Assembly (NCBI GenBank): GCA_936911875.1
Contig: CAKZGB010000018.1
Location: 1 to 64,000 of the forward strand
Source of the DNA: an uncultured Lysobacteraceae bacterium
GTDB taxonomy: Bacteria; Pseudomonadota; Gammaproteobacteria; Xanthomonadales; Xanthomonadaceae
Direction of reading: 5' to 3'
Length of the DNA stretch: 64,000 bases
In this document: piece by piece, positions 35,467 through 43,866 of the stretch
Layout: every line of letters starts with the position of its first letter
Position numbering within the stretch: position 1 is the first letter of the stretch
The notes under the pieces: generated by a model
What the model was told of the DNA's origin: nothing
Seen by the model: only the letters and a program-made list of their open reading frames with translations
Database searches by the model: none
Position numbers and translations under genes: made by a program

Positions 35467-36840
35467 TTACTGACTGTCGTCTTGCTGGCCGCGCGATTGC
35501 TCAGCACTGCGGGCCAACCGATAACCGACCCACGCCGCCGCAAGACCCGCCGCCGCAGCGACCCCGGCAAATTGACCGACCGTGGTACCGATCGACTTCA
35601 TGGCACTCATCGACGTGGAGATGGCCAGATCGCCAAAGCGCCACACAGCCGTATCGACCGCGTTCTTGCCCTGATAGCGCAATTTGCGCGGCACGGCAGC
35701 GAACATCGACTCACGCGCGGGCCCTAAGATGCCGTACATCAGACCGCGACTGACTACCAAGGCCATCACGACCCACGGCATATTGAGCACGAACGGCCAC
35801 AAGCCACCCGTGAGCTGCGCCGAAGCACTGGCCGACGAAGCTCCATTAATGGCAGCACCTGCATCCGGCACAAGGGCCACTGCCAGCAGCGACAGCGTGG
35901 CGCCCAAGGCCCAGATCAGCACCGCCGGCACGATGCCCCAGCGCGTCAGGATCCAGCGCGTCAGCACCAACTGCGTCACCACCACCAGCGAGTTCGTCGC
36001 CAGATCGACGTTGGCCGCAAATGCTGTGCGTTGTGCGGCATCGGTAAACGTCGCACCGGTGTAATCGGCAACGAGTGCGTAATTGACGGTACCGATGCCA
36101 TCGCCCAGCAACATCAGGATGGCCATGCCACCGACGAACGGGTTGGTAAAGATCTGTTTGATGCCATCGAACATGCTGCCGCCCACGCCCTTGGCATGGC
36201 TCGCACGTTCGGTTGCAGTCGCCGTGTCATGGGACCAGCGCGACAACAGCACGATGCACACAAACGAGCCGCACAGCAGCAAGGCCGACACCGCCAGCAG
36301 CGGCGCCACGCCGATCACGTTCACCAGCGAACGCGTCAGCATCGGACCGACAATGGTGCCGATGGTGCCGCCCAAGGCAATCATCGGGAACAGGCGCTTG
36401 GCCTGCTCAGGACGCCAGATATCTGTCATGAACGTCCAGAACACCGAGACCACAAACAGGTTGAACACACTGACCCAGACAAAGAACAGCGTGCCCAGTT
36501 CTTTAGGCGTCATCAGTCCCTGCTGATTGAACAGCGGAATAAAGCCGAGCAGACAGGCAATAAAGAAGCCATACACACTCGGCACCACAATGCGCCGCGG
36601 ATAGTTGGCCGACAGCCAGGCAAATACCGGCGTCAGCACCAACGTCGCAATGAAAGTGGCGAGATAGAACCACGGCAAGTTGGTGGAGCCCACCGCCGCC
36701 GAGAATTGCTCACGTACGGGCCGAACCACGTAATACGCGCTGAGCACCGTAAAGAAATAAATTGCCGATAAGGCAGCCGCGCCCCACTCGCCCTTATGAA
36801 CGCGTTGAGTAGTCGACTCCAAAGTTCCTGCTGTTTGCAT
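35467..36840 (-). CDS. MFS-fold or nucleotide-exchange-type transporter
   Basis: A 457-residue protein with about 12 hydrophobic segments. The start ALSAIYFFTVLSAYYVVRPVREQFSAAVGS, then WFYLATFIATLVLTPVFAWLSA and FWTFMTDIWRPEQAKRLFPMIALGGTIGTIVGP resemble the bacterial relatives of the NTP/NDP antiporters annotated as MFS transporters. Substrate cannot be inferred. It has a short cytosolic N-terminus and is followed closely by the metallophosphoesterase gene. Confidence 0.82.
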   Translation of the reverse strand: MQTAGTLESTTQRVHKGEWGAAALSAIYFFTVLSAYYVVRPVREQFSAAVGSTNLPWFYLATFIATLVLTPVFAWLSANYPRRIVVPSVYGFFIACLLGFIPLFNQQGLMTPKELGTLFFVWVSVFNLFVVSVFWTFMTDIWRPEQAKRLFPMIALGGTIGTIVGPMLTRSLVNVIGVAPLLAVSALLLCGSFVCIVLLSRWSHDTATATERASHAKGVGGSMFDGIKQIFTNPFVGGMAILMLLGDGIGTVNYALVADYTGATFTDAAQRTAFAANVDLATNSLVVVTQLVLTRWILTRWGIVPAVLIWALGATLSLLAVALVPDAGAAINGASSASASAQLTGGLWPFVLNMPWVVMALVVSRGLMYGILGPARESMFAAVPRKLRYQGKNAVDTAVWRFGDLAISTSMSAMKSIGTTVGQFAGVAAAAGLAAAWVGYRLARSAEQSRGQQDDSQ

Positions 36841-36989
36841 TGCGATGGCGTCGCCATTCAGTTACCTGAGCGAAGTGTACTCCGTTCGACATCAAGATGC
36901 CGTTTTCCGTGACGTTTGGGGGTGCCCGGCCGGACGGTTCGGGCTATGATGGAATTCGATTTCCGCTACACCGTCGAGGCCTGCGCCCA

Positions 36990-38354
36990 GTGAGCTCCGT
37001 TTTGTTCCGTCGCGTCACCGTTCTGTCCACCGCGCTCACTGCCGCACTCCTGGTCCCCTCCGCTCCGATACGCGCCCAATCCGATCTGACGGTGCGAGCC
37101 GCCGCTTTGGCCGCCGCTCAAGCCGGGCCTGCAGCAGGGACCGCATTGCCTTCGAACTTTGATGTGCGCGAGTTCGAATCGCTGGCTCAGCAGATTGTCA
37201 CGCAAGGCAAGATCCCGGGCATGGCGATGGCCATCGTGCATAACGGCCGCATCATTAGCGCCCGCGGCTACGGCCTCAGCAAACCCTTTGGCGGCACCGG
37301 CGTCACCGCTCACACGGTCTATCGCCTGGCCTCGCTGTCCAAGAGTTTTGCATCCACCACCACCGCCACCGTCGTCAACGAGGGCAAGCTCAGCTGGAAC
37401 ACACCGGTGCGTTCGCTGGTCCCCGAGTTCAACCTGATCGATCCGTCGGCAGCGGACAGCGTCGATGTCGCCGATCTGTTGAGCCACCGCGTCGGCCTTC
37501 CTAAGAATGCGTTGGATCGCGATATCGAACGCGGCATGGATTTTGAGTCCGCGCGGGCCAAGCTGGCCACCGTCAAGCTCACGTGCCGTCCGGGCACCTG
37601 CTTCAGTTATCAGAACGTGGCGTACAGCGTCATTGGCGATGTGCTCACGCGCACCACGAGACAACCATACGGCCAGCTGGTGCAGCAACGCGTGTTGAAA
37701 CCGCTGGGCATGTACGACTCCAGTGTCGGCTTGTATGGCTTGCGTGGCAGTGCGGCATGGGCTGTCCCAACCGTTTACCGCAGCGGCGCGTGGACCGCGG
37801 TCGAACCCAAGCCGACCTATTACGAAGTGAGCCCAGCCGCCGGCGTCAACAGCAGCGTCTATGACATGGCGCAGTACATGATTGCGCATCTTGGCCATCG
37901 GCCGGAGACGCTGTCGGCATCGATGCTGGACACATTGCACCGCGAGGTGGTCAACACACCCAAAGAAGCCGCGTCAAACGAATGGCGTCGTGCCCGTTTG
38001 AGCTCCGCCGGTTACGCATTAGGCTGGCGTGTTCTGAACTACATGGGTCGCGAAGTGGTATTTCACGGCGGCGCCGTGCAGGGCTATCGCACGCTGATTG
38101 CCATGATGCCTTCCAAGGACATTGGCGTCGTTGTGCTATGGAACAGCGAAAGCGGAACGCCATCGGGCCTGATGCCCATGGTGATGGACCGTGCGCTGGG
38201 CCTGTCACCACGCACGTGGGTCCGCGTCAACGGACTGAACCTCGGCGAGATGGAAGCCGATGACACCGTGCCGCAAAACGGCAATCCGCCCGGCGCGCAA
38301 CGCGATCCGCTGGGCGAGTTCATCCGCAACAACGTCGACAACAACCGTCAGTAA
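36990..38354 (+). CDS. Class C beta-lactamase-family serine hydrolase
   Basis: A 454-residue exported hydrolase of the AmpC/penicillin-binding fold. A signal peptide (VLFRRVTVLSTALTAALLVPSAPIRAQS) is followed by SLSKSF (S-x-x-K), SYQNVAYS (Y-x-N) and the C-terminal FHGGAVQGYR (H/K-x-G). The function may be an esterase, peptidase or cell-wall enzyme rather than resistance. The GTG at 36990 is chosen: the frame is open from 36897, but a TATGAT promoter-like box (36945-36950) lies between, and the GTG gives a clean signal peptide. Confidence 0.88.
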   Translation: MSSVLFRRVTVLSTALTAALLVPSAPIRAQSDLTVRAAALAAAQAGPAAGTALPSNFDVREFESLAQQIVTQGKIPGMAMAIVHNGRIISARGYGLSKPFGGTGVTAHTVYRLASLSKSFASTTTATVVNEGKLSWNTPVRSLVPEFNLIDPSAADSVDVADLLSHRVGLPKNALDRDIERGMDFESARAKLATVKLTCRPGTCFSYQNVAYSVIGDVLTRTTRQPYGQLVQQRVLKPLGMYDSSVGLYGLRGSAAWAVPTVYRSGAWTAVEPKPTYYEVSPAAGVNSSVYDMAQYMIAHLGHRPETLSASMLDTLHREVVNTPKEAASNEWRRARLSSAGYALGWRVLNYMGREVVFHGGAVQGYRTLIAMMPSKDIGVVVLWNSESGTPSGLMPMVMDRALGLSPRTWVRVNGLNLGEMEADDTVPQNGNPPGAQRDPLGEFIRNNVDNNRQ

Positions 38355-38363
38355 GCCGCGCAT

Positions 38364-38402
38364 AAAAAACTCCCTTCCGCCTAGGCAGTCGGAAGGGAGT
38401 TT
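38364..38402 (-). terminator. Hairpin terminator between the hydrolase and H1-like genes
   Basis: A 13-bp perfect stem (38367-38379 with 38390-38402, arm AAACTCCCTTCCG) with a ten-base loop. Six A residues on the plus strand before it give a U-tract on the minus strand, so it works best for the H1-like gene; the plus strand has only TTT. A second hairpin (GGGGGCT/AGCCCCC, 38479-38504) without a U-tract lies closer to the H1-like stop. Confidence 0.7.
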
Positions 38403-38511
38403 AGTCGCGCGAACGCGGTATCGGGACTTTCTGTTTTTTACTGCTTAACCTTGTGGGCTTTCGCGCTCTCAAGGTGTCGGGGGCTGCGATCGAGTCGAGC
38501 CCCCGTACGGA

Positions 38512-38844
38512 TTACATCTTCGGTGCAGCCTTCTTGACGGCCTTCTTGGCAGCTTTCTTGGCCGGAGCCTTTTTAGCAGCCTTCTTTGCGACCTTCTTTA
38601 CGGCTTTCTTGGCGACCTTCTTAGCAGCTTTCTTGGCCGGAGCCTTCTTTACTGCTTTCTTGGCGACCTTCTTTACGGCCTTCTTTACAGATTTCTTGGC
38701 GACCTTCTTAGCAGCTTTCTTGGCCGGAGCCTTCTTCACTGCCTTCTTTGCGACCTTCTTCACTGCCTTCTTAGCAGCTTTCTTAGCCGGAGCTTTCTTG
38801 ACTGCTTTCTTCACAGCCTTCTTAGCGACTTTCTTAGTTGCCAT
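38512..38844 (-). CDS. Histone H1-like Lys/Ala-rich repeat protein
   Basis: A 110-residue protein of almost only Ala, Lys, Val and Pro, with 51 lysines and no arginine or aromatic residue. APAKKAAKK recurs four times, joined by VAKK/AVKK units. It resembles the C-terminal tails of histone H1 and bacterial AlgP/HctB-type proteins that bind DNA non-specifically. The ATG at 38844 follows AGGA by seven bases. Such proteins may compact the nucleoid or link DNA to other complexes; the exact role is not known. The repetitive DNA makes unit number likely to vary between strains. Confidence 0.82.
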   Translation of the reverse strand: MATKKVAKKAVKKAVKKAPAKKAAKKAVKKVAKKAVKKAPAKKAAKKVAKKSVKKAVKKVAKKAVKKAPAKKAAKKVAKKAVKKVAKKAAKKAPAKKAAKKAVKKAAPKM

Positions 38845-38940
38845 CTTTGTATCCTCGTCAGTAGGTAATTGAATCAATTGCCCAGGATTTAAAATTGTCC
38901 ATGGCGGGATTGCCATCACAGCAGTTGCCTGCTAAGTCGA

Positions 38941-38969
38941 AACGTAAACACGTCAAATTGCCCTGTCAA
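38941..38969 (-). promoter_or_regulatory. Possible promoter of the H1-like gene
   Basis: On the minus strand, a perfect TTGACA (38964-38969), a 17-base spacer and TACGTT (38941-38946). The -10 matches at only three of six positions. It would give a 5' leader of about 90 bases. Confidence 0.35.
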
Positions 38970-39321
38970 CACTTCCCGGTAAAAATTTTTTTGCAGGGGT
39001 GGCACTCTGCCTCGGCCGACATGAGCGCTATAGCACCGATGACTCTGATGATTTCCGGTCGCAATACGCACGCTATGAATTGCAAAACACATTTCGATGC
39101 TATTTTTCCGATAGTTTTATTGCATTTGTGTCTGATCACGCAGTTCCTCTGACGCATCGGTGTTTATAAGCACGCGCTCAGCTGCATGCGTATCCAACCC
39201 AAACGCCCGCTGAAAATTTTTTTTCTGCAAAGCATCAAAGAAACCCGATTCGACTTGTTTGCGATCGATTTGCGCAAACTTTTCTGACCGCGCAACACGT
39301 CGCGATGATGGTTTCAACGAA
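38970..39321. other. AT-rich intergenic stretch with no confident gene
   Basis: This is the main non-coding gap of the window (38845-39385 in all). It is clearly more AT-rich than the flanks, with runs of A and T (for example near 38980-38992 and 39219-39229). Short open frames on both strands have no start signal or recognisable sequence, and one overlaps the gcvH terminator. I see no tRNA or known RNA motif. It likely carries the upstream region of the H1-like gene. Confidence 0.6.
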
Positions 39322-39352
39322 CAAAAAAAAACGACCGCATCACTGCGGTCGT
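39322..39352 (-). terminator. Terminator of gcvH
   Basis: A nine-bp perfect stem ACGACCGCA/TGCGGTCGT (39331-39339 and 39344-39352) with a four-base loop is flanked by nine A residues on the plus strand, that is a U-tract for minus-strand transcripts. It lies 34 bases past the gcvH stop. Confidence 0.88.
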
Positions 39353-39385
39353 TCTGTTTCAAATCCGATTTGAATGCAATTCGGA

Positions 39386-39775
39386 TCAGTCGTTCTCAAC
39401 CGACTCGGCATACGCATCGGCATCAAGAAGATCGTTGAGCTCGGTCTTGTCACTCAGTTCAACGGTGAACAACCAGCCTTCACCGAACGCATCTTCGTTG
39501 ATTGTTTCCGGCTTGTCCGACAGGGCTTCGTTCACTGCAACCACAGTGCCGGAGACCGGAGCGTACACATCGGAAGCAGCCTTGACCGATTCGACAACGG
39601 CACAGGCGTTACCGGCTTGCACTTCATCACCGATCGAGGGCAGTTCGACATAGACCAGGTCGCCCAGCAGTTCCTGTGCGTGATCCGAGATACCGATGGT
39701 GGCCTTGTTGCCTTCTTCGACACGGGCCCACTCGTGGGACTTAAGGAATTTCAAATCGTTAGGGATGTCATTCAT
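39386..39775 (-). CDS. gcvH: Glycine cleavage system H protein
   Basis: A 129-residue lipoyl carrier that shuttles the methylamine group between the P, T and L proteins. The lipoylated lysine lies in VESVKAASDVYAPVSG (about residues 60-75); LKSHEWARVEEG and YVELPSIGDEV flank it as usual. Together with gcvT this gives two of the cleavage-system genes; gcvP is not in the window. Confidence 0.97.
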   Translation of the reverse strand: MNDIPNDLKFLKSHEWARVEEGNKATIGISDHAQELLGDLVYVELPSIGDEVQAGNACAVVESVKAASDVYAPVSGTVVAVNEALSDKPETINEDAFGEGWLFTVELSDKTELNDLLDADAYAESVEND

Positions 39776-39853
39776 GGCGGACTCCGGAAAGTAAGGGAAT
39801 GGGTTGAGCGGGAAAGAGGTCGGAAATTAGTGTACAGCGGAGGCGGTCGGCAA

Positions 39854-40963
39854 TCACTCGGCCAGAACACCCGGCTGCGCCTTGCCGTCACGAACGAACG
39901 GGAACTTGACGACGCGCACGGGAATCAGCTTGCCGCGAATATCGACGCTGACGTCGCCCGGCTCACCCGCCGGCACGCGCGCCAGAGCAATGCCCTTCTT
40001 GAGGGTCGGCGAGAACGTACCGGAGAGGATTTCGCCTTCGCCAACGGCGGTCTGCACTTTCTGTCCGTGGCGCAGCACGCCCTTCTCATCAAGAACCAGA
40101 CCGATCATCTGACGCTTGGCACCGGAGGCGCTCAGGGTCTCAAGCACTTCGCGACCGACGAAGTTACGGCCTTCGTCCAGACTCACGGTCCAGGCCATGC
40201 CGGCTTCATACGGATTGACGGTCTCGTCCATGTCACTGCCGTACAAGTTCATACCGGCCTCGAGACGCAGGGTATCGCGCGCACCCAGACCGCAAGGACG
40301 AACGCCGGCCTGCAGCAGCGCTTGCCATAAGGCGACGGCTTGACCTTGCGGCACCAGGACTTCGAAGCCATCTTCGCCGGTGTAACCGGTACGGGCCACG
40401 AACAGTTCGGTGCCATCTTGCAAGGCGGCACGCGTTGCAGCGAACTTACCGAGCTTGGTAACCGCGGCACGATCCGATTCCTGCAACAGGCCGATGACCT
40501 TGTCGCGGGCATTCGGACCTTGCACGGCGATCATGCCGAACTCCGGACGCTCAGTGACGGTGACATCAAAGTTACGGGCCTGCTGTTCGATCCATGCCAG
40601 ATCCTTTTCACGCGTCGAAGCATTCACCACCAGACGGAAGAACGAGTCGTCCATGTAATAGATGATCAGATCGTCGATGACGCCACCTTGCGGATTGAGC
40701 ATGGCGGTATACAGAGCCTTGCCCTTCACTTTGAGCTTATCGACGTTGTTCGCCACCAGGTGACGCAGAAACTCACGGGTGCGCTCGCCATTGAGATCAA
40801 CCACTGTCATATGCGACACGTCGAACATACCGGCATCGTTGCGGACTGACTCATGCTCTTCGACCAGCGAGGTGTACTGCACGGGCATATCCCAACCGCC
40901 AAAGTCGACCATTCGGGCACCGAGTTCGCGGTGGGCTTCGTTCAGTACAGTTTTTTGCAACAT
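39854..40963 (-). CDS. gcvT: Aminomethyltransferase, glycine cleavage T protein
   Basis: A 369-residue folate enzyme that releases ammonia and transfers the methylene group to THF. The family segments GGWDMPVQYTSLVEEHESVRNDAGMFDVSHM, GLGARDTLRLEAGMNLYG and the C-terminal barrel ending are present. The ATG at 40963 is chosen; an upstream in-frame start would add four residues. It is upstream of gcvH (78-base gap) and follows the NfeD gene by 57 bases, with no glycine-riboswitch motif in either gap. Confidence 0.97.
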   Translation of the reverse strand: MLQKTVLNEAHRELGARMVDFGGWDMPVQYTSLVEEHESVRNDAGMFDVSHMTVVDLNGERTREFLRHLVANNVDKLKVKGKALYTAMLNPQGGVIDDLIIYYMDDSFFRLVVNASTREKDLAWIEQQARNFDVTVTERPEFGMIAVQGPNARDKVIGLLQESDRAAVTKLGKFAATRAALQDGTELFVARTGYTGEDGFEVLVPQGQAVALWQALLQAGVRPCGLGARDTLRLEAGMNLYGSDMDETVNPYEAGMAWTVSLDEGRNFVGREVLETLSASGAKRQMIGLVLDEKGVLRHGQKVQTAVGEGEILSGTFSPTLKKGIALARVPAGEPGDVSVDIRGKLIPVRVVKFPFVRDGKAQPGVLAE

Positions 40964-41020
40964 AGTGACTCTCAACTCTCAACTGGAAGGGTGAATGGAA
41001 TAACGGAAATGCTTTGTGGT

Positions 41021-41476
41021 TTAGACAACAGGCTCGACGGCAAGGTTTATGCCATCGGTTACGGCCACGACGCGAACGGGCGTACCCGCGGGCAAATCGT
41101 GATCGGCGCGAACGGTCCAGATCGCATCGCCAACGCGAACAGTGCCACGCCCCTGCACCACCGGCGTCTCTAATACATAACTGTTGCCAATCAGCTGATC
41201 GGCACGTCGATTGAGTAACGGGTTGTCCGAGTTGCGTGTGCGACCGCGGAAGTTCTTGCGATAGATCTGGATGAAGACCACGCTGAAGACCGCAAACAGT
41301 ACGATCTGCGCCAGGATCGGCAAGGTCGGCATCAGTAAGGTGATCAGGAACAGAACGCCGGCAGCAAATCCAAGCCACAGCAGGAACGCGCCGGGCACCA
41401 GAATCTCGGCCACGATCAGAATCAGGGAGAGTACGCCCCAACTCACAGCAATCCAGTTCAAGTCCATGTCAGTCAC
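41021..41476 (-). CDS. NfeD-type membrane protein
   Basis: A 151-residue protein with two or three N-terminal hydrophobic helices (WGVLSLILIVAEILVPGAFLLWLGF and LAQIVLFAVFSVVFIQIY) and a C-terminal OB-fold-like domain (ADQLIGNSYVLETPVVQGRGTVRVGDAIWTVRA). Short NfeD proteins partner SPFH proteins in membrane microdomains. It starts two bases after the SPFH gene stop, so the two form a tight operon, as expected of the family. Confidence 0.88.
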   Translation of the reverse strand: MTDMDLNWIAVSWGVLSLILIVAEILVPGAFLLWLGFAAGVLFLITLLMPTLPILAQIVLFAVFSVVFIQIYRKNFRGRTRNSDNPLLNRRADQLIGNSYVLETPVVQGRGTVRVGDAIWTVRADHDLPAGTPVRVVAVTDGINLAVEPVV

Positions 41477-41478
41477 TC

Positions 41479-42414
41479 TTAGCGCGACGGATTGGCGCGC
41501 GTCTCTGACGCCTCGCGCGCAAGATCGGCAATACCTGCCAGCGAACCGATCACGCCCGCAGACTCCATAGGCATCATCACGAACTTCTGGTTCGGTGCTT
41601 CGGCCAAGGCCTTGAACGCCTCGATGTACTTTTGCGCGACAAAATAATTGATGGCCTGCACGTTGCCCTGACTGATGGCATCGGACACCAATGCAGTGGC
41701 GCGCGCTTCGGCTTCGGCCAGACGTTCACGAGCTTCAGCCTGACGGAACGCGGCCTCACGCTGACCTTCGGCGGTTAGGATCGCCCCTTGCTTTTCACCC
41801 TCGGCGCGCAGAATCTCGGATTGACGCAAACCCTCGGCCTCGAGAATGTTGGCGCGCTTCTCGCGTTCTGCTTTCATCTGGCGGGCCATGGACTCGACCA
41901 GATCGCGCGGCGGCTGGATGTCCTTCAGCTCAATTCGATTGACCTTGATACCCCACGGATGCGTGGCAGCATCAACCGCCTGCAGGACCTTGGTATTGAT
42001 CTCGTCGCGCTTGGACAGCGACTCATCCAGATCCATAGAGCCGATGGCGGTACGGATATTGGTCATCACCAGATTCAGGATGGCCACTTCGAGCTGTGCC
42101 ACTTCATAAGCTGCCTTGGCGGCATCGAGCACCTGATAGAACACCACGCCATCGACCTTGACCACCGCGTTATCGCGGGTGATCACATCCTGGCTGGGCA
42201 CCTCAAGCACCTGCTCCATCATGTTGATCTTGCGACCGACGTCCTGATAGATCGGCACCAGAAAATGCAGCCCCGGCTGCAGAGTATGGGTATATCGGCC
42301 GAAGGCCTCCACGGTCCACGCATACCCCTGCGGCACCATGCGTACAGCCTTGAACAGGCCGACGACCAGCAAGGCAAGCAGCGCCAAACTCAGTAGCAAA
42401 CCACTCGAGTACAT
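41479..42414 (-). CDS. SPFH/band-7 family protein (QmcA-like)
   Basis: A 311-residue protein with one N-terminal transmembrane helix (YSSGLLLSLALLALLVVGL) and an SPFH domain (VPQGYAWTVEAFGRYTHTLQPGLHFLVPIYQDVGRKINMMEQ), then a long coiled coil rich in Ala/Glu (ANILEAEGLRQSEILRAEGEKQ). Such proteins scaffold membrane domains and modulate membrane proteases. The frame is open a further 29 codons, but the ATG at 42414 follows GGAG and gives the standard start. Confidence 0.92.
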   Translation of the reverse strand: MYSSGLLLSLALLALLVVGLFKAVRMVPQGYAWTVEAFGRYTHTLQPGLHFLVPIYQDVGRKINMMEQVLEVPSQDVITRDNAVVKVDGVVFYQVLDAAKAAYEVAQLEVAILNLVMTNIRTAIGSMDLDESLSKRDEINTKVLQAVDAATHPWGIKVNRIELKDIQPPRDLVESMARQMKAEREKRANILEAEGLRQSEILRAEGEKQGAILTAEGQREAAFRQAEARERLAEAEARATALVSDAISQGNVQAINYFVAQKYIEAFKALAEAPNQKFVMMPMESAGVIGSLAGIADLAREASETRANPSR

Positions 42415-42557
42415 CCTACTCTCCCTGCCAAAGTCAGAACCTCGATTATAGGCAATCAGGCGCCAAATCCCCGCACTGCGTCTTGTTGCGAGGCCCTGCA
42501 TCGGCTACGCTTCAAGCACTTGGCCCCTTTTGGCCCTGATTTTGACGGGATTCGCGC

Positions 42558-43853
42558 GTGAACGTACTTGGCAGTATTGGTTTCGGCCTGTTTGGCCTGG
42601 CATGTCTGGTGACATTGGCCTGGCTCTTTTCCAACAATAAGCGCGCTGTCGACTGGCGCCTGGTCCTGACCGGTATTGTCTTGCAGATCGCGTTTGCCGC
42701 GGTTGTCCTGCTGGTTCCCGGCGGTCGCGATGTCTTTGATGCCCTGGGCCGCGGATTTGTCAAGATTCTGAGCTTTGTAAACGAAGGCTCGAACTTCATC
42801 TTCGGCAGCCTCATGGATGTGCCGCGTAACGGCTTCATCTTTGCATTCCAGGTGCTGCCCACCATCATCTTCTTTGCCGCGCTGATGGGCGTGCTGTATC
42901 ACCTGGGTGTGATGCAAGCCATCGTACGCGCGATGGCCTGGGCCATCACCAAGGTGATGCGCGTCTCGGGCGCCGAAACCACCTCAGTCTGTGCCTCCGT
43001 GTTTATCGGCCAGACCGAAGCTCCGCTAACTGTACGTCCGTACATCTCTAAGATGACGGAATCGGAACTGCTGACCATGATGATCGGCGGCATGGCTCAC
43101 ATCGCCGGTGGCGTGCTGGCCGCGTATGTCGGCATGCTCGGTGGCGGCGATCCGGCAGAACAGGCCTTCTACGCCAAGCATTTGCTGGCGGCTTCGATCA
43201 TGGCCGCACCCGCTACGATGGTGGTTTCCAAGTTGCTGGTGCCTGAAGTCGGCACGCCGCTAACGCGTGGCACCGTCAAGATGGAAGTCGAAAAGACCAC
43301 CTCGAACGTGATTGATGCTGCTGCCGCCGGCGCCGGCGATGGCCTTCGTCTGGCTCTGAATATCGGTGCGATGCTGCTGGCCTTTATCGCCCTGATCGCG
43401 TTGCTCAACTGGCCGCTGACCTGGATCGGTGATGTCACCGGCATCGCGCAAGCCATCGGCAAGCCGACCAACCTGGCCACCATTCTGGGTTACGTACTGG
43501 CCCCGATCGCATGGATCATCGGCGTGCCGTGGCAGGATGCCAACACGGTCGGCGGCCTGATCGGTCAGAAGATCGTGCTCAATGAATTCATCGCCTACTC
43601 GCAGTTGGCCGACATCATCAACGGCAAGACCGTTGGCGTTGCACTGACCGAACACGGCAAGCTCATCGCGACGTATGCACTGTGCGGCTTTGCCAACTTC
43701 TCGTCGATCGCCATTCAAATCGGTGGTATCGGTGGCTTGGCGCCCGACCGCCGTCAGGATCTGGCACGCTTCGGTTTGCGCGCTGTGCTCGGCGGCTCCA
43801 TCGCCACGCTGATGACCGCAACGATCGCCGGCGTGCTCACGCAGTTCGCGTAA
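42558..43853 (+). CDS. Concentrative nucleoside transporter, NupC/CNT family
   Basis: A 431-residue inner-membrane transporter with about ten helices that takes up nucleosides by cation symport. GQTEAPLTVRPYI, the FANFSSIAIQIGGIGGLAP segment and the gate region ETTSVCASVFIGQTEAP are CNT hallmarks. The start is GTG. The following PfkB gene begins 14 bases later, so imported nucleosides or ribose could be phosphorylated by it. Confidence 0.95.
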   Translation: MNVLGSIGFGLFGLACLVTLAWLFSNNKRAVDWRLVLTGIVLQIAFAAVVLLVPGGRDVFDALGRGFVKILSFVNEGSNFIFGSLMDVPRNGFIFAFQVLPTIIFFAALMGVLYHLGVMQAIVRAMAWAITKVMRVSGAETTSVCASVFIGQTEAPLTVRPYISKMTESELLTMMIGGMAHIAGGVLAAYVGMLGGGDPAEQAFYAKHLLAASIMAAPATMVVSKLLVPEVGTPLTRGTVKMEVEKTTSNVIDAAAAGAGDGLRLALNIGAMLLAFIALIALLNWPLTWIGDVTGIAQAIGKPTNLATILGYVLAPIAWIIGVPWQDANTVGGLIGQKIVLNEFIAYSQLADIINGKTVGVALTEHGKLIATYALCGFANFSSIAIQIGGIGGLAPDRRQDLARFGLRAVLGGSIATLMTATIAGVLTQFA

Positions 43854-43866
43854 TTCCGTAAGCGCT

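Noticed and set aside
39117..39362. 81-codon minus-strand frame in the AT-rich gap
   Set aside because: It overlaps the gcvH terminator, has no start signal and no recognisable sequence.
40964..41020. Glycine riboswitch before gcvT
   Set aside because: The gap is only 57 bases and lacks the conserved glycine-aptamer words; the gcvH leader also lacks them.
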